Below, piece by piece: positions 40,127-53,023 of a stretch of 64,000 nucleotides of DNA. The translations under genes were made by a program, and so were the position numbers. Below the pieces are notes generated by a model that was not told the DNA's origin, made no database searches, and saw nothing but the letters and a program-made list of their open reading frames with translations. The stretch comes from Monocercomonoides exilis (taxonomy: Eukaryota > Preaxostyla > Oxymonadida > Polymastigidae), in contig LSRY02000008.1 in NCBI GenBank assembly GCA_001643675.2, positions 1,421,001 through 1,485,000 on the forward strand, in the 5' to 3' direction. The stretch's first letter is position 1; every line of letters starts with the position of its first letter.

Positions 40127-41582
40127 TTGAACCGAAGATAATCCGTTTGAGATTTTTCTAAAAGAATAACACATATGAAAATGGATATGAAAACAAGAAG
40201 AAATATTTCAGATTGAATAGAAATGTTTGAATTTGAATAGAATGATTGGTAAAATCAAAAAATCAAACATTTGTGACTTTTCAAAAAAAGAGAGAATTCG
40301 ATAAGATGAACAATTGGCAAATTGATCAATGAATATTGGAAAAGTGTTTTTGAAAGATATGAAATGTTTGGAGAAATGAAATAAAAATGTGTGAATGGTG
40401 GATTCATTCATCAAAGGAAAAATAACTGGTCTCAAAAATGTCAATGGAAATACGGGCCAGTCTCTGATCACAAGAACATCACAACACAACTCAAGATCTG
40501 TTTGAGACATCAACAAATGATAAACAGAACTTCACAGAAATCATTCCCAAATAACAATAACATTTCCAAACTTGTCGATCATTTATTTCATGTTTCAAAG
40601 GATGTGTCTTGATGATTATATGAGACTGACAAAAATAACAAAGGATTATAATTTTCAAAAAAATGAGGATGGGGGTGTTGATGAATATCTGACTCAACAA
40701 ATGTTGTCAAAATCAATATCTCACTAATCAACAACTGAATTATTATTATCAAAAATAATATTGAGTGTTTTTTGATTTTCTCGAAGATTCACAAACTCGA
40801 TTCAAATAAAAGGATTGCATTTAAATTATGAAGGAAGAATTTCAGAAATGTCAGTTTCTTATGATTAATATGATATGAATAAAAAAGGATGATTAATTTT
40901 TTTCATAAAAAAATTTGATAAAAAATCTCGAACAAGTTGAACAGATTTCAAACTTCTTATCGATTCAAAAAAATATTCTTTTCCAAATTCTTTGACAAAA
41001 ACAACACAAAAACAAAAAATAAAAATTGTTCAATTAAATATCATGCGATTGATCATCAAGGTGTATTATCTTTTCCAATAACAATTCGTAAATGTTCTAT
41101 TATTCTAATTAAAAAAATATAAAAGAAAGAAAGAAAGAAAGAAGAGAGAAATAAGTATTCATCTATTTATCCAAAAAATTAGAATTTCAAAAAAAAAAAA
41201 AAAGAAAAAAAAATTGACTCATCTTTTTCATAATTTGGATGGTGCTATTTTTGTTTTTTATTGCATTCATTCGGAAAAGAAGAAAAAATGTCCATTTGAT
41301 GCAAAAAAATACCATCACATCGTCATCAAATTAACTTTGTGTTCATATTTTCATTGATTTGGGGTAAATTTTTTTCATTCATGAAAAAAACAACGGTTTG
41401 TTCCAAACTTTTTCTCAACCTTATCATCATAAGTCTTTTATTTTTATATCAAATTAATATAGAAAAATTCTAAAATTGAGAAAAATATTTATTTGAGTAG
41501 AATGGAACAAAATTCATAAAGCAAAATATTTCGTCCCATTTCTCAAACAAAAATCGATTAACCGAATTTTATAATTCCTCAA
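40127..41582 (-). repeat. Central module, P2 right half
   Basis: This is the mirror of 38528-39972, including the 73-codon frame (here plus strand, 40391-40612), the second relic frame at 40937-41122 and the short insertion. Confidence 0.75.
41361..41537. mobile_element. Short insertion, right-arm copy
   Basis: This is the mirror of 38573-38747 with small homopolymer differences and the same ATTT (AAAT) flanks. Confidence 0.6.
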
Positions 41583-41735
41583 AACAAACTAACAAAGAAA
41601 TGAAACAATAAAAAAATTACTATAAATGTCTCAACGCTTGTGACCATTTGCATAACTTATTGCATAAGGATGCATCATGTACCAAACAAAAAGATATTTT
41701 CTACTGTTGTGCATTCACTCCCAAAGCACACTTCA

Positions 41736-43361
41736 TTAACAATGCTTTAGCATGCATGAATGAGGATTTCCATTTGAGTTGCAATCAACCTTCATGTGCA
41801 ATAAACCAAGATGGCCTGTCGTCACACTGAACAGCGCTCTTGTCGATGAAAGCGCTCCTGTTCCAATCGAACTCTTATCTTTACCCGTCCCAATAACTGA
41901 AATCTTCTTTTCTCCAATATCAATCGTTGTTGCCTCATTTTGATGATTTCCTTCCATCAGTGTGATTGACAAGCTTATCTGCACCTCGCACATCTCAAGC
42001 GCCTTCTTCACTGTCAGACAAGGAAATGTTTCATTTGCCCCACAAAGCGGAGAGGTGTCATTCCCGCTCACTGACACATAAATTGTCTTATCCTTCAGCC
42101 AATCCTTCTTTTCTGTGTGCTGATATGTCCAACTCCCAGAATTCGATAAATCATATCCATAACATACTCTCTGATCATCGGTGTTCGTGGTGTAACATTC
42201 ATAGAACGGACTATTCGAGGATAAATACAGGCTATATCGATCTTCATAATATACATCATGGCCATGAGGCTGATCTCTTGAACATCTACAACCATGAAAG
42301 AAAAGGAAATAGCAATAAATAATATCATTTTGCGATGTTTGCCTGTATGGATACAAATCCAATCCCCCACCATGCGAAAATGCTGAACATGAGATAAACT
42401 TGATATTTCTCATTTTGAATTGTGTAGCAGGAACATTGCAACAATACATGCCTCCGCCATATGAACCAGAAACTGAGCATGAAGTGAAACTGCAGTCAAA
42501 CACACACGCACTCTCTCCTCCTCCACTTTCTGTTCCAATGCATCCTTGTACTGAAACCTGAAAATTATCAAGATAAAGTCCTCCCCCAACACTATTTGCT
42601 TTACAATCCTGGAAGTCACATCCGCTGATCCGAACACACGATGAAATCAAATAAATGAATACTCCACCCCCACGATAACTTTGCGCAGTACAAGAATCAA
42701 AGGTGTTGTTCACAATCTCAACAGATTTGATATTGTAGCAATTTATACCGCCTCCTGCATAATGAGCATAGCAGTTGTTGAAAGTGCAATGCGACACAGA
42801 CACAGAGGCGTTTGATTGACTGAACATGCAGATAGCCCCTCCGCTTGACGCTCCATCCGTCCACGAGTCAGCTTCTCCCGTTGTTTTCGATCCACTCCAC
42901 TCACACCAAGTGAACGTATTTGTTCCATTGAATGTATCATTTTGTCTGTCTGGTTTCAACTTTCCATCTGCAGTTCCTTCACATACAACATTTCTTGTCC
43001 GGCAACATCTGACAAATGAGGTGTTTGAAACAGTCAAGGAAGCCAAGGGATTGTTGAGGGAAGGAACAATCCCGCCATCATATGCATCACAGACTGATGA
43101 AAAGGAGCAACTACTCATCAGATAAAAGGCTTGGGAGAATGTGGTTGTTGCAGGTGAACATGCATCATTTGCTGTTGAAATATTGAAAAATGTCAGATGG
43201 GAGAGGGATACAAGGGGTATTGAGGGTGATGAGAGGAATGGAGCAGAAGACATGCAAAAAGAGGCAAAATTGAATTCGGTCACTGAAACTTTTCTTTTTT
43301 CTACCTCCTTCACTTCCCTTGCCTCTCGCAGCAATGAAGCAAAATGTTCGGAGAAGTTCAA
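41736..43361 (-). CDS. G7 right copy: beta-helix protein fragment
   Basis: This frame has 541 codons and its protein is identical to the left G7 as far as I can compare. No lesion was seen. As the innermost gene on this side it faces the left copy across the P2 centre, so read-through from either would enter the inverted module. Confidence 0.65.
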   Translation of the reverse strand: MNFSEHFASLLREAREVKEVEKRKVSVTEFNFASFCMSSAPFLSSPSIPLVSLSHLTFFNISTANDACSPATTTFSQAFYLMSSCSFSSVCDAYDGGIVPSLNNPLASLTVSNTSFVRCCRTRNVVCEGTADGKLKPDRQNDTFNGTNTFTWCEWSGSKTTGEADSWTDGASSGGAICMFSQSNASVSVSHCTFNNCYAHYAGGGINCYNIKSVEIVNNTFDSCTAQSYRGGGVFIYLISSCVRISGCDFQDCKANSVGGGLYLDNFQVSVQGCIGTESGGGESACVFDCSFTSCSVSGSYGGGMYCCNVPATQFKMRNIKFISCSAFSHGGGLDLYPYRQTSQNDIIYCYFLFFHGCRCSRDQPHGHDVYYEDRYSLYLSSNSPFYECYTTNTDDQRVCYGYDLSNSGSWTYQHTEKKDWLKDKTIYVSVSGNDTSPLCGANETFPCLTVKKALEMCEVQISLSITLMEGNHQNEATTIDIGEKKISVIGTGKDKSSIGTGALSSTRALFSVTTGHLGLLHMKVDCNSNGNPHSCMLKHC

Positions 43362-43737
43362 ATTTCATTTTCCTGCCTCTTTTGCACCTTCTGAAAAGTT
43401 TTTTGTAAAACAATAGAAATGCATCTTTCCCTTCAGCACCTCAAAATGGAAATAACATTCCAACATTCTTCCTCATCTGTCTTTCCACAAAATCTCTTTT
43501 TTTGGCTGTTGTCAACTTTTACCTTCTTTCCAGCATCTCTCATTCCACATGTTTTCATCGGCTGTAAATCTTCTCGCTTAAATGTCCTAATTTCAGAATA
43601 AAATAATAAAATAATATTTATTATTTATTAAAAATAAATTCATGCCTTTTATAACGATCAATTTTCATGGCTTCTTTCTTTATTCTTCATATATTTCCCC
43701 TTTCAATCAACTCATCCATCTGCCTCATCTACGCTGC
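43362..43737. other. Spacer between G7 and G6 units, right arm
   Basis: This is the mirror of 36373-36748. It is conserved leader and AT-rich DNA with no separate gene. Confidence 0.5.
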
Positions 43738-45231
43738 TCATCTGATTGCAGAATGAATTGATTCATTTCTGCTTCTAGCGGAATAACTCCAACAGACAAA
43801 AATCTTAAAAACAGGCAATAACAGTGATGAAAAAGATAAAAAAGAGAATGATGAAATATAAAAATTTGTTTCTGTTCTAATAGAACATGTTTCTCTTCTT
43901 TTCCCAATGACTGAAATCTTCTTCGATCCAATCTCAATTGTTTCTGTCTCGCTTGTGTGATTCCCTTCCATCAGTGTGACTAACAGACTCACCTGGATCA
44001 CGCTCTTTTCAACAGCAATACCAATGGTTTGACATGCAGTTGACTCATCCAATCCACACAACTCTTCTTCATTTCCTCCGCTCACTGCCACAAATCGATT
44101 GAGAATCCCTCTTTTCAGCCATTCCTTCTTTTCCGTGTGCTGGACTGACCACACGTTTGCATTCGAGAAGTTGTATGCATAGCACACTCTTTTGTCATCT
44201 GTGTTTGTGGTGTAGCATTCATAGAACGGATTGTCTGAAGATAAAAAGATACTGTAGTAATCATGATACATTACATCATGGCCGTAAGGTGGGTTGTTAG
44301 AACATTTGCACTCGTGGAAGAAAAGGAAATAACAATAGATTCCATCATCAGGTACGGTTTGTCTGTTTGGATGCAATCTCAAGCCCCCTCCCTCTTGCCG
44401 TGCTGAACATGAAATAAACTGAATGCTCCTCATTTTGAATTGTGTAGCAGGAACATTGCAACAATACATGCCTCCGCCATAATTGTTTGTAACTGAACAT
44501 GATGCGAAACTGCACTCAAACACACACGCGCTCTCTCCTTCTCCATTTTCTGTTTCAATACATCCTGTTCCCGAAACCTGAAAATTTTCAAAAAGAAGTC
44601 CTCCTCCGTAATTAACTGCTTTACAATTCTGGAATTTACATTCGCTGATTCGGGCACATGATGAAATTCCATACGCATACATTCCTCCTCCATGTTGATT
44701 TTGCGCTGTGCACGCATTAAATACAGTATTTTCGATATGAATAGACTTAATTGTTAGGCACATAATCCCACCGCCTCTACAATAGGCATAACAGTTATTA
44801 AACAGACAATGTGAAACAAATAGTTCTCCATTTCCCTTGTTGTACATGAAAATTGCACCTCCACTCGATATCCCGTCTGTATTAGAGTCAATTTCTCCAG
44901 TTGTCTTCGATCCACTCCATTCACACCAAGTGAATGTATTAGCTCCGTTGAATGTTTCATTTTGTCTATCTGGCTTTAATTTATTATCTGCATTTCCCTC
45001 ACATACAACATTCCTTGTCCTGCAACATCCAACAAACGAGGTGTTTGAGGCTGTCAAAGAGACCAAGGGGTTGTTGAGGGAATGAACAATCCCGCCATCA
45101 TATGCATCACAGACTGATGGGAATGAGCAGCTATTCATCAAGCATGTGGTTTGGCATAAGGAAGTGGTTGGGAATGAGCAATCTGTAGATGTTGTTGAGA
45201 TGTTGAAAAAAGTGGTTGGAGAGTGAAACAA
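43738..45231 (-). CDS. G6 right copy: beta-helix protein fragment
   Basis: This frame has 497 codons with the same protein as the left G6, including the mosaic segments and the hydrophobic tail. The leader frame (45131-45358) is shifted against the body here too, so the shift predates or has been copied across the palindrome. Confidence 0.6.
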   Translation of the reverse strand: MFHSPTTFFNISTTSTDCSFPTTSLCQTTCLMNSCSFPSVCDAYDGGIVHSLNNPLVSLTASNTSFVGCCRTRNVVCEGNADNKLKPDRQNETFNGANTFTWCEWSGSKTTGEIDSNTDGISSGGAIFMYNKGNGELFVSHCLFNNCYAYCRGGGIMCLTIKSIHIENTVFNACTAQNQHGGGMYAYGISSCARISECKFQNCKAVNYGGGLLFENFQVSGTGCIETENGEGESACVFECSFASCSVTNNYGGGMYCCNVPATQFKMRSIQFISCSARQEGGGLRLHPNRQTVPDDGIYCYFLFFHECKCSNNPPYGHDVMYHDYYSIFLSSDNPFYECYTTNTDDKRVCYAYNFSNANVWSVQHTEKKEWLKRGILNRFVAVSGGNEEELCGLDESTACQTIGIAVEKSVIQVSLLVTLMEGNHTSETETIEIGSKKISVIGKRRETCSIRTETNFYISSFSFLSFSSLLLPVFKIFVCWSYSARSRNESIHSAIR

Positions 45232-46079
45232 GAGGGAAAGAGGGAGATGAAAGAAATGCGGTTGAAGATGAGATAAGAAATTCGCATACTAAAACTCTTT
45301 CTTCAACATTTCCTTTTCTTCCCCTTGCTTCTTGTAGCAATGAAGCAAAATATCTCAATATGGCGCATTCATTTTTCTATCTCTTCTTCCCCTTCTGATA
45401 GGAATGTTTTCACAAAAATCTTATTTTTTCTTCTGTTTCCGTCTTTGCCTTCTTTCTATATTCCATTTGCATCCATTCCACTTGAATGCTCATGCAAAGC
45501 CTTTATTATCTTTTTTTAAAAAATATTTAATAAAACAAAAAATTAAAAAAAATTACAAAAATGCAAAATACATAAAATTGATATTAAAAATATGAAAAAC
45601 CAGTACCATTTTCTTTTCTCAATGTTCTAATTCACCAATCTCTTCTTCTTCATATCCTTCTTGACTTCCTGTCACATTTCTTCTTCAGCCATCTCTTCAA
45701 TTTTCCGATTATTCTTTTCTGTCGCTTTGCCTTCTTCTTTTTCAAATCGCTGCATAGATCTTCAAAGGTCTTCTCTTCTATCAATTTCGTTTATTTCCTC
45801 TGGCTCATTCTTCTATGTTCTAAAAAAATTGTCATTGCCTGCTTTCTGAAAAGCATCCTATGTGCTCTTTTTCCCATGTTCATTCATTGTCTGAAAATGT
45901 CCTTCCATAAATCTTAATCCCTAAAAAATAAATAAATATTTGAAAAAATAGAGAAAAAAAAATAATACAAAACACACTCTAAAAATATATTTATCGCCAA
46001 TCTTCACACACTTTCTTCTTCTTCAAAAGCCTCTCAAAATATTGTTCTTTTCTGCCATGATAGAGATGAAGATGATAAA
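45232..46079. other. Upstream region of G6, right arm
   Basis: This is the mirror of 34031-34878: conserved leader, AT-rich and pyrimidine-rich flank. No gene is supported. Confidence 0.45.
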
Positions 46080-46930
46080 GATGGTGAACGCGATGCTATT
46101 GTCAAGTTTGAATACTATGTATCTTCTGTCAGAAGATACTCTCAGCATCGCAACCTCGTTCTATGCTTCAATGGATAACCCTTCAATGACATAAGGCTGA
46201 AGGCAAAGTTCAAATGATTCAAAGTCCATTTCGCCTGTCATTTGCCTCCAGCTACCTGTATAACGCCAAATTGTCTGTTTTTCTCGTATTTTCGCCTCTC
46301 AAGCCAAGCAATTAAAAGCAGTTCCATCGCTCCACCCGGTCCATAAAATCAATGTCTTGCCCTTCTCATCCCAAGAAAGGCGCCTTGCTCTGTCTCAACC
46401 AATTTCAATCACCTGTTTCAGTCATTTGTCCCAATCACCCCAACAAAATTTTTCTGAAAATGTCCCCACCATCTCAAAAGGTGCTCCCTTTTCATAGAGA
46501 TTGAACATTCTTCCTTTTTGCCTTGGACATCTTCCAATCCCGTTGATTTCTGCTCCATCAATATTCATTTTTCATCGAATTTCTATCCATCGCGCATGTT
46601 AAGTCCAAAAAGTTGCATAAACATATATGATAAAATATATTCATACTCCAATGATATATTTGTAAGATAATGTTTGACTTACTTCCTCTCTGTTCTGCTC
46701 TGCATGGAATAAATTGTCCATTTTAAATAATTTGTCTGAATCGCCACTTTGGAGAGGATACGGATAGAAATATCTTCACAATCAACAGAACAATATAAAA
46801 TACATACATTGAAAATTCATCATTTCCATCGAAAATATTGTTGCTCCACGGCCATCCATCAATCAATATGAGCAATTTCATCTTCCATCAAGCAGATATT
46901 CTTTTGTAATACCCAACCTTTTCACTGGAA
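46080..46930 (-). pseudogene. Unrecognised decayed coding-like block, right copy
   Basis: This is the mirror of 33181-34030 with the same Trp-rich peptide fragments in broken frames on the minus strand and the R core at about 46770. Confidence 0.35.
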
Positions 46931-48853
46931 ATATTTCATTTAGTCAACCTGTATTTGTTTTAGCTTCGGAATCTCACTCTGTTGACAGTTTGTGAGCATT
47001 TGGCAAAACTTGATCACTTTCCATAACGAATTAGAGCCACAAAAGAAAAGGGGCACAACTCGATGCATTGTGGCTGAACGGGCATATGAAGACAATGCGA
47101 TTGTAAAAGGATGGATTTATGGTGTGGAGCGATGGAGTTGAGTTCTTGGAGGAGGCAGGGTTTTGGAGGGAAATGGAACGATAAAAGAATATTTTTGGAG
47201 GAGAAAGAGGTGTTTTTGTGAGGTTTAAGAGGCAAAATGGATGTGTGGGAAATAAACAAGGATGAGGTTGGGAGAGGTTATTTTTCGATTTTTGTGAGTT
47301 GGAAGGAGTTGGCGGGGTGTTTTTATTGTTAAAGAAAAAGAATTTATTGTGTTGAAGGTGGGGTGAGAGGGAAGATAAGAAGGGCGGAAGATGAGTGGAG
47401 TGAATGGAATATATTTATTGGAGGGGAGGATAAGAGTTAGATCGGAAATGGAGAAGAAATGGAAAAGGGATGTTTTTTTATTTTCAAATGCAGAGAGAAG
47501 GAGGAGGCATATGAGGCGGAGCAAGGGGGAGAGTTTTTGTGAGCGAGCGTTTGATAAGAAAGGGAAGTGGAGTTGAAGGGGGGAAAAGGGAAAAGTATTT
47601 TTTTAACCTTTTTTTATTTTTTATTGAAAGGAGAACTTGGCCGCGCCAGGCATTTGCGGTTCAAAGGATGGAGGTGGAGGCGGAGGAAGACGGGAAGAAG
47701 GAACATCGGGTGCAACACTTTGCATTGAGGGTATGGAGACAGAGGTGCGACATGGATGGAGCAAGGTGAGGGGCTGACCACGAAAGGGTGTCTTGCACCA
47801 AAGAGAGGCAAAATATTGGATGCATTTATATTTTTATTGGTTGGAAGAAGGATGATGGGGAATGAGGTGGGAGAGATTTTGTCATTGCTTGTGGAAGAGA
47901 TAGAGGATATGTGGTGGAGGGGTATTTTTGTTTTGGAGGAAATAGAGAGAAGAAGAAGAAGATTTGGGCAAGGGATGGGAAGGGGTTATTCAGATGGAAT
48001 GCTCATATCTTTTCATTTTTTTATAGAACGGAGTTTGTGGAGGTTATTTTGGCGGAAGCAGAACAGAGGATTGGACTTAGGCTATTATTTTTTGAGGAAG
48101 CAGAAGGGAAGCGAAGAAGGGGCAGATGGGCTTTGTTGCAGAAAGGAACGATATTTGGAGGAGGAGAAGAAAGTTTGAGAAGAATGATCATTATAACGGT
48201 GTGTATTTATATTTTTTAATTATAATTTTTCATATATTATTTTTTTTTTATGAAACTAGGTATTTTGAATGAGTGTTCAATTGCAATGAATGAGCATGGA
48301 ATATGTCAAGAGGGGATATTGGATGCATATAAAGAAATCAGGATATAATAAATGAAGGGGAGTAAAGAGGAATGAGCCGGATGAAATATCAAGGAAAAGA
48401 GAAGAAGATATTTTTTTCGAAGGTTTTTGAAAATACATACGACAAATCTTAATAAAAGTTAAAGGAGGGATTGGGAAAATGATGATACAGCAGAATAAGA
48501 TAAAGAAGAAGAGGAAAGTGAAGCGCAAGAGAGCGAAAAGAAAGTGGCACATGTTTTTCAAGTTTTATATTGGGTATTTTTATATTATTTGTATTATTTA
48601 TATTTTTGTTTTATTAAATTTTTTATTTAAAATGATGACAGGGGCTTTTGCGTAAATACCCAAAAGGAATGGATGTGAATGGAATAAGATTAGAAGGCAG
48701 ATAATGTGCATCCAAAAGGATGTTTGGGGAAATATGCATTTCAGAAGGGGCAGAAGAGATTGGAAAAAGGAATCTGAGCTTATTTGGATATTTTGCTTCG
48801 TGGCGCCAAGAGGCATGAGGAAGAGAAGGAGGCAAAAAAAATGAAGAATTTCT
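46931..48853. other. Long intergenic stretch, right arm
   Basis: This is the mirror of 31252-33180. It is purine-rich on the plus strand, with the G5 5' segment at 48630-48853. Its Arg/Glu-rich frames follow from GAA/GAGG composition and are not called as genes. One A-run difference near 47189 changes a shadow frame. Confidence 0.45.
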
Positions 48854-50310
48854 GTGAGAGAATCTCTTATCTCATCTTCAACCGCATTTCTCTCGTCACC
48901 TTCCATTCCCCTTGTATCCCTCTCCAAACTCACATTTTTCAACATTTCAACAGCATCTTCAGATTGCCCATCTCCAACAACTACATTTTCTCAAATATCA
49001 AGTTTTATGAGTAGTTGCTCCTTTTCATCAGTCTGTGATGCATATGATGGCGGAATTGTTCCTTCACTCGACAATCCCTTGGCTTCCTTGACTGTTTCAA
49101 ACACCTCGTTTGTTGGATGCTTCCGGACAAGGAATGTTGTTTGCGAAGGAACTTCAGACAGAAAATTGACTCCAAGGAGGCAAAACGCAACGGAAAATGG
49201 ACCGAATACATTTATTTGGTGCGAGTGGAACGGATCGAAGACGACTGGAGAAAGTGACTCGTATACTGATGGAAAATCGAGCGGAGGGGCAATCTGCATG
49301 TACAATCTCAATTCTGGAGAACTAACAGTTTATCATTGCACGTTCAATGGATGCATTGCATACAGCCGGGGCGGGGAATAATGTGCTATAATATAAAATC
49401 CGTTGAGGTTGCAAACAATTCGTTCAATGCTTGCACAGCACAAAACCATTATGGAGGAGGATTATTTGTTGTAACGATTTCCACATGTGTTCGGATCAGC
49501 GGATGTGACTTCCAGGGTTGCAAAGCAAATTATAATGGAGGAGGACTTTATCTCGACAATTTTCAGGTTTCAGAAACAGGATGCATTGGAGAAGAAAAAG
49601 GGGAAGGGGAAAGTGCGTGTGTGTTTGACTGCAGCTTTGCTTCATGCTCGGTCACAAATACACAAGGAGGGGGAATGCTTTGCTATAATATTCCTGTTCA
49701 AGTCAAAATGAGGAGCATTCAGTTTATTTCATGTTCTGCGATGTCAACTGGAGGAGGATTATATTTGCATCCATATAGACAAACATCGCAAAATGAGATA
49801 ATTTATTGTTATTTTTTGTTCTTCCATGAATGCAGATGCAGAACAACATCCACACCATATGGTCATGATGTGATGTATTATGATCAAAATAATCTCTATT
49901 TATCCCAAAATAATCCATTTCATGAATGTTACACAACAAACACAGATGGCCAGAGAGTATGTTATGGATATGATTATTCGAGTACAGGGAGTTGGAAATT
50001 TCAGTACACGGAAAAGAAGGATTGGCTGAAGGATAAGACAATTTATGTATCTGTTGGTGGAAATGATAATTTTGAGTTGTGTGGGGCAAATGAAACATTT
50101 CCTTGTCTGACAGTGAAGAAGGCGTTTGAGATGTGTGAGGTGCAGATTAGCTTGTTAGTCACACTGATGGACGGGAATCACACAAGCGAGACAGCAACAG
50201 TTGAGATTGGGACAAAGAAGATTTCAGTAATTGGGATGGGCAAAGAGAAGAGCGTGATTGGAACAGAAACAAATTTTTATGTTTCATCATTCTCTTCTTT
50301 TTCTTTTTGA
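48854..50310 (+). pseudogene. G5 right copy, frameshifted
   Basis: It is the mirror of G5. In the GGGG run of the rung GCIAYSRGGGI, the left copy has five G and this one four (about 49373-49376). The frame breaks after SRGG. The N-terminal part (48854-49381) ends in TAA and the rest is open from about 49370 to 50310. Apart from this and a synonymous change near 50061, the copies look identical. Confidence 0.65.
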
Positions 50311-50785
50311 TCACTATTATTGCCTGTTTTTAAGATTTTTATCTGTTGGAGTTATTCAGCTGAAAGCATAATCTCGGATCGGAAATGGGAGATTTTTGGA
50401 AGCGGAAGAAAAGGAATTATGTTAGAAATGAGATAGACAGCGGAAATAGGTCAGATGGGTTTTGCGAGCAGAAAGGAAAAGTGCTTTAAGAGATGCAAGA
50501 AGAAGAAGAAGATGATGATGATGATGATGATGATGAATAAACAAAAGAAGGAAAAGAAGAAGAAGGAAAAGAAGATGAAGATGAAGAAGAAGAAGAGGAG
50601 GAGGAGGAGGAGGAGGAAGAAGAAGAAGAAGAGGAAGAAGAATATATTTATGAAGCGTAACAATTTTTTAAACATAATGAATGATAATTTTTTTTCCAAG
50701 TGTTATAATATTTGCTGTTATATTCGATGCAAATGCAAGCATATGGAGTGCGGAAAGATGAGAGAAGGCGGCAAATGATTAGGGT
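50311..50785. other. Interval between G5 and G4, right arm
   Basis: This is the mirror of 29320-29793, with the GAA/GAG/GAT compound microsatellite at about 50490-50643. No gene is supported. Confidence 0.6.
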
Positions 50786-53023
50786 TTAGAGGAATGAGCG
50801 AAGAAATAAATGAATAGAAAAGAAGATATTTTTTAAAGGTTTAGGAGGGCATATTCCGCGAATCTTGTTAAAAGCAAAAAGAAAGAGCGAGAAATTGATG
50901 ATGCGACAAAAGAATGCGTCTGAGAATAATTTGAGAAGAGAAAAAGAAGAATGAAAAAGAAGAATGAAAAAGAAGAATGAAAAAGAAGAATGAAAAAGAA
51001 GAATGAAAAAGAAGAATGAAAAAGAAGAATGAAAAAGAAGAAGGTGCTTATAAAAAAATTTGATCGAAAGAGAAAATTTGACGAAGGGGAATGAATGAAA
51101 GAAGGAGGATAAGAGGAAAAGAAAGGTTAATTTGGAAATATTGTTTTGAGGAAATGTTGAAAAAAAGTTAGAGGAAAGAAAAAGAAGAAAGGGAAATAGA
51201 AATTGATGAGAACGCGAAGAAGATGAAGTTGATATTGCAACGTCATCCAACGAGAGTGACCCATTCCCATCAGTTACCACAACCACACTCGGAGAAGTTT
51301 CTGCTATTGAGTTGCAGTCAACCTTCAAATGACTCATTCCCAGATGACCTGTCGATACAATGAACAGCTCTCCTGATGATGATGAAAGTGCCCCTGCTCC
51401 AATCAAACATGTTTCCCTTCCCTTCCCAATGACTGAAATCTTCTTTGATCCAATATCAATTGTTGTTGTCTCGCTTTGATGATTCCCATCCAGCAGCGTG
51501 ACTGATGAGCTCAGCTCTTCCAAGCCCGTCTCCACTGCATGTCCCACCGTCTGGCATGGAGCCGACTCGCCCATTCCACACAGCCCACTCGAGTCCTTTC
51601 CATTTACCCCCACAAACAGAACCTTTGTCCAACCCTTCAGCCACTCCTTCTTTTCAGTGTGCTGATATGTCCAACTTTCTGAGTTTGATGCATTGTATGC
51701 ATAACACATTCTCTTCTCATCTGTATTCGTTGTGTAGCATTCTTTGAACGGACAATCTGAGTTCAAATAGAGACTGTAATAATCTTCATAGTACAGGTCA
51801 GCTCCATACGACGGATCAGAATCACTTGAGCAACTGCAGTTGTGAAAGAAAAGGAAAAAGCAATACAGTTTGTCACTTGGCAACACATCTCGCCACGGAG
51901 CAAAACACAACCCTCCACCATGAGAAGCTGCTGAGCATGAAATAAACTGAATGCTCCTCATTTTAAATTGTGTCGCAGGAACATTTTTACAAAGCATTCC
52001 CCCACCCCATGTGTTTGTAATTGAGCATGAAGTGAAACTGCAGTCAAATACGCACGCACTCTCCCCACCTTCATTTTCATTTCCAATGCATCCTGCTCCT
52101 GTAGCATTAAAATTTTCCAGATAAAGTCCTCCTCCGGTGCTATATGCTTTACAATTCTGGAATTCACATCCGCTGATTCGTACACATGTTGAAATCGTTA
52201 CAACATATAATCCTCCTCCGTAATGGTTTTGTGCTGTACACTCATTGAACACATCGTTTTCGATATGTACAGACTTTATTGTATTGCACATAATTCCACC
52301 TCCGCGACTGAATGCAAAACAGTTATTAAACAGACAATTCGAAACAGAGAGCTCTCCAGAATTGAGATTATACATGCAGATGGCTCCTCCGCTCGATATT
52401 CCATCAGTATACGAGTCACTTTCTCCTGTTGTTCTCGATCCACTCCACTCACACCAAACAAATGTATTCGCTCCATTTTCCGTTGTGTTTTGCCTCCCTG
52501 GAGCCAACTTATCGTTTTTTTCTCCAATGCAATCAACATTTCTTGTTCGACAACACCCAACAAACGAGGTGTTTGAGGCTATCAGAGAGGCAAAGGGGTT
52601 GTTCAGAGAAGGGACAATCCCACCATCATAAATGTCACAAACTGATGAGAATGAACAACTGTTCATCATACTTGATGTTTGGGTTGACGTAGTTGTTGGA
52701 GGTGAACATGCATCATTTGCTGTTGAAATGTTGAAAAATGTCAGTTGAGAGAGGGATATAAGGGGTATTGAAGGCGACGAGAGGAATGGGGCTGATGAAA
52801 CACAAAAAGAAGAGAAGTGAGATTCACTCACCGAAATGCTCCCTTCAATGCCTTCTCCATATCCATCTCCTTCTCTTCCTCTATCTCTTCCCATTTCTCC
52901 TCCTTCTCCTCCTTTTTCTTCACTTCCACCCTTCTCCCCTCCATATCCCTTCCCTCCAAACAGCCTGCCTGAATAAATCTCTCCCCCTCTTCCCCACCCC
53001 TTCAATGTGATGTTTGTCAACAC
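50786..53023 (-). CDS. G4 right copy: longest beta-helix member
   Basis: This frame has 745 codons from a GTG, or about 702 from the first ATG. It is identical in the beta-helix part to the left G4. The tail differs because the 13-bp repeat has seven units here: the frame beyond it changes and runs to a different stop. A real protein end within this tail is unlikely to be stable, which argues that coding stops or splices out near DDVAIS (about 51230). Confidence 0.65.
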   Translation of the reverse strand: MLTNITLKGWGRGGEIYSGRLFGGKGYGGEKGGSEEKGGEGGEMGRDRGREGDGYGEGIEGSISVSESHFSSFCVSSAPFLSSPSIPLISLSQLTFFNISTANDACSPPTTTSTQTSSMMNSCSFSSVCDIYDGGIVPSLNNPFASLIASNTSFVGCCRTRNVDCIGEKNDKLAPGRQNTTENGANTFVWCEWSGSRTTGESDSYTDGISSGGAICMYNLNSGELSVSNCLFNNCFAFSRGGGIMCNTIKSVHIENDVFNECTAQNHYGGGLYVVTISTCVRISGCEFQNCKAYSTGGGLYLENFNATGAGCIGNENEGGESACVFDCSFTSCSITNTWGGGMLCKNVPATQFKMRSIQFISCSAASHGGGLCFAPWRDVLPSDKLYCFFLFFHNCSCSSDSDPSYGADLYYEDYYSLYLNSDCPFKECYTTNTDEKRMCYAYNASNSESWTYQHTEKKEWLKGWTKVLFVGVNGKDSSGLCGMGESAPCQTVGHAVETGLEELSSSVTLLDGNHQSETTTIDIGSKKISVIGKGRETCLIGAGALSSSSGELFIVSTGHLGMSHLKVDCNSIAETSPSVVVVTDGNGSLSLDDVAISTSSSSRSHQFLFPFLLFLSSNFFSTFPQNNISKLTFLFLLSSFFHSFPFVKFSLSIKFFYKHLLLFHSSFSFFFFILLFHSSFSFFFFILLFHSSFSLLKLFSDAFFCRIINFSLFLFAFNKIRGICPPKPLKNIFFSIHLFLRSFL
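50941..51040 (-). repeat. 13-bp tandem repeat, seven units
   Basis: The unit AAAAAGAAGAATG is repeated seven times. The mirror at 29081-29165 has six. Confidence 0.85.

Noticed and set aside
3711-53023. Non-standard genetic code (TAA/TAG as Gln), known in some oxymonads
   Set aside because: Long conserved frames use CAA/CAG for Gln and contain no internal TAA or TAG at conserved positions.
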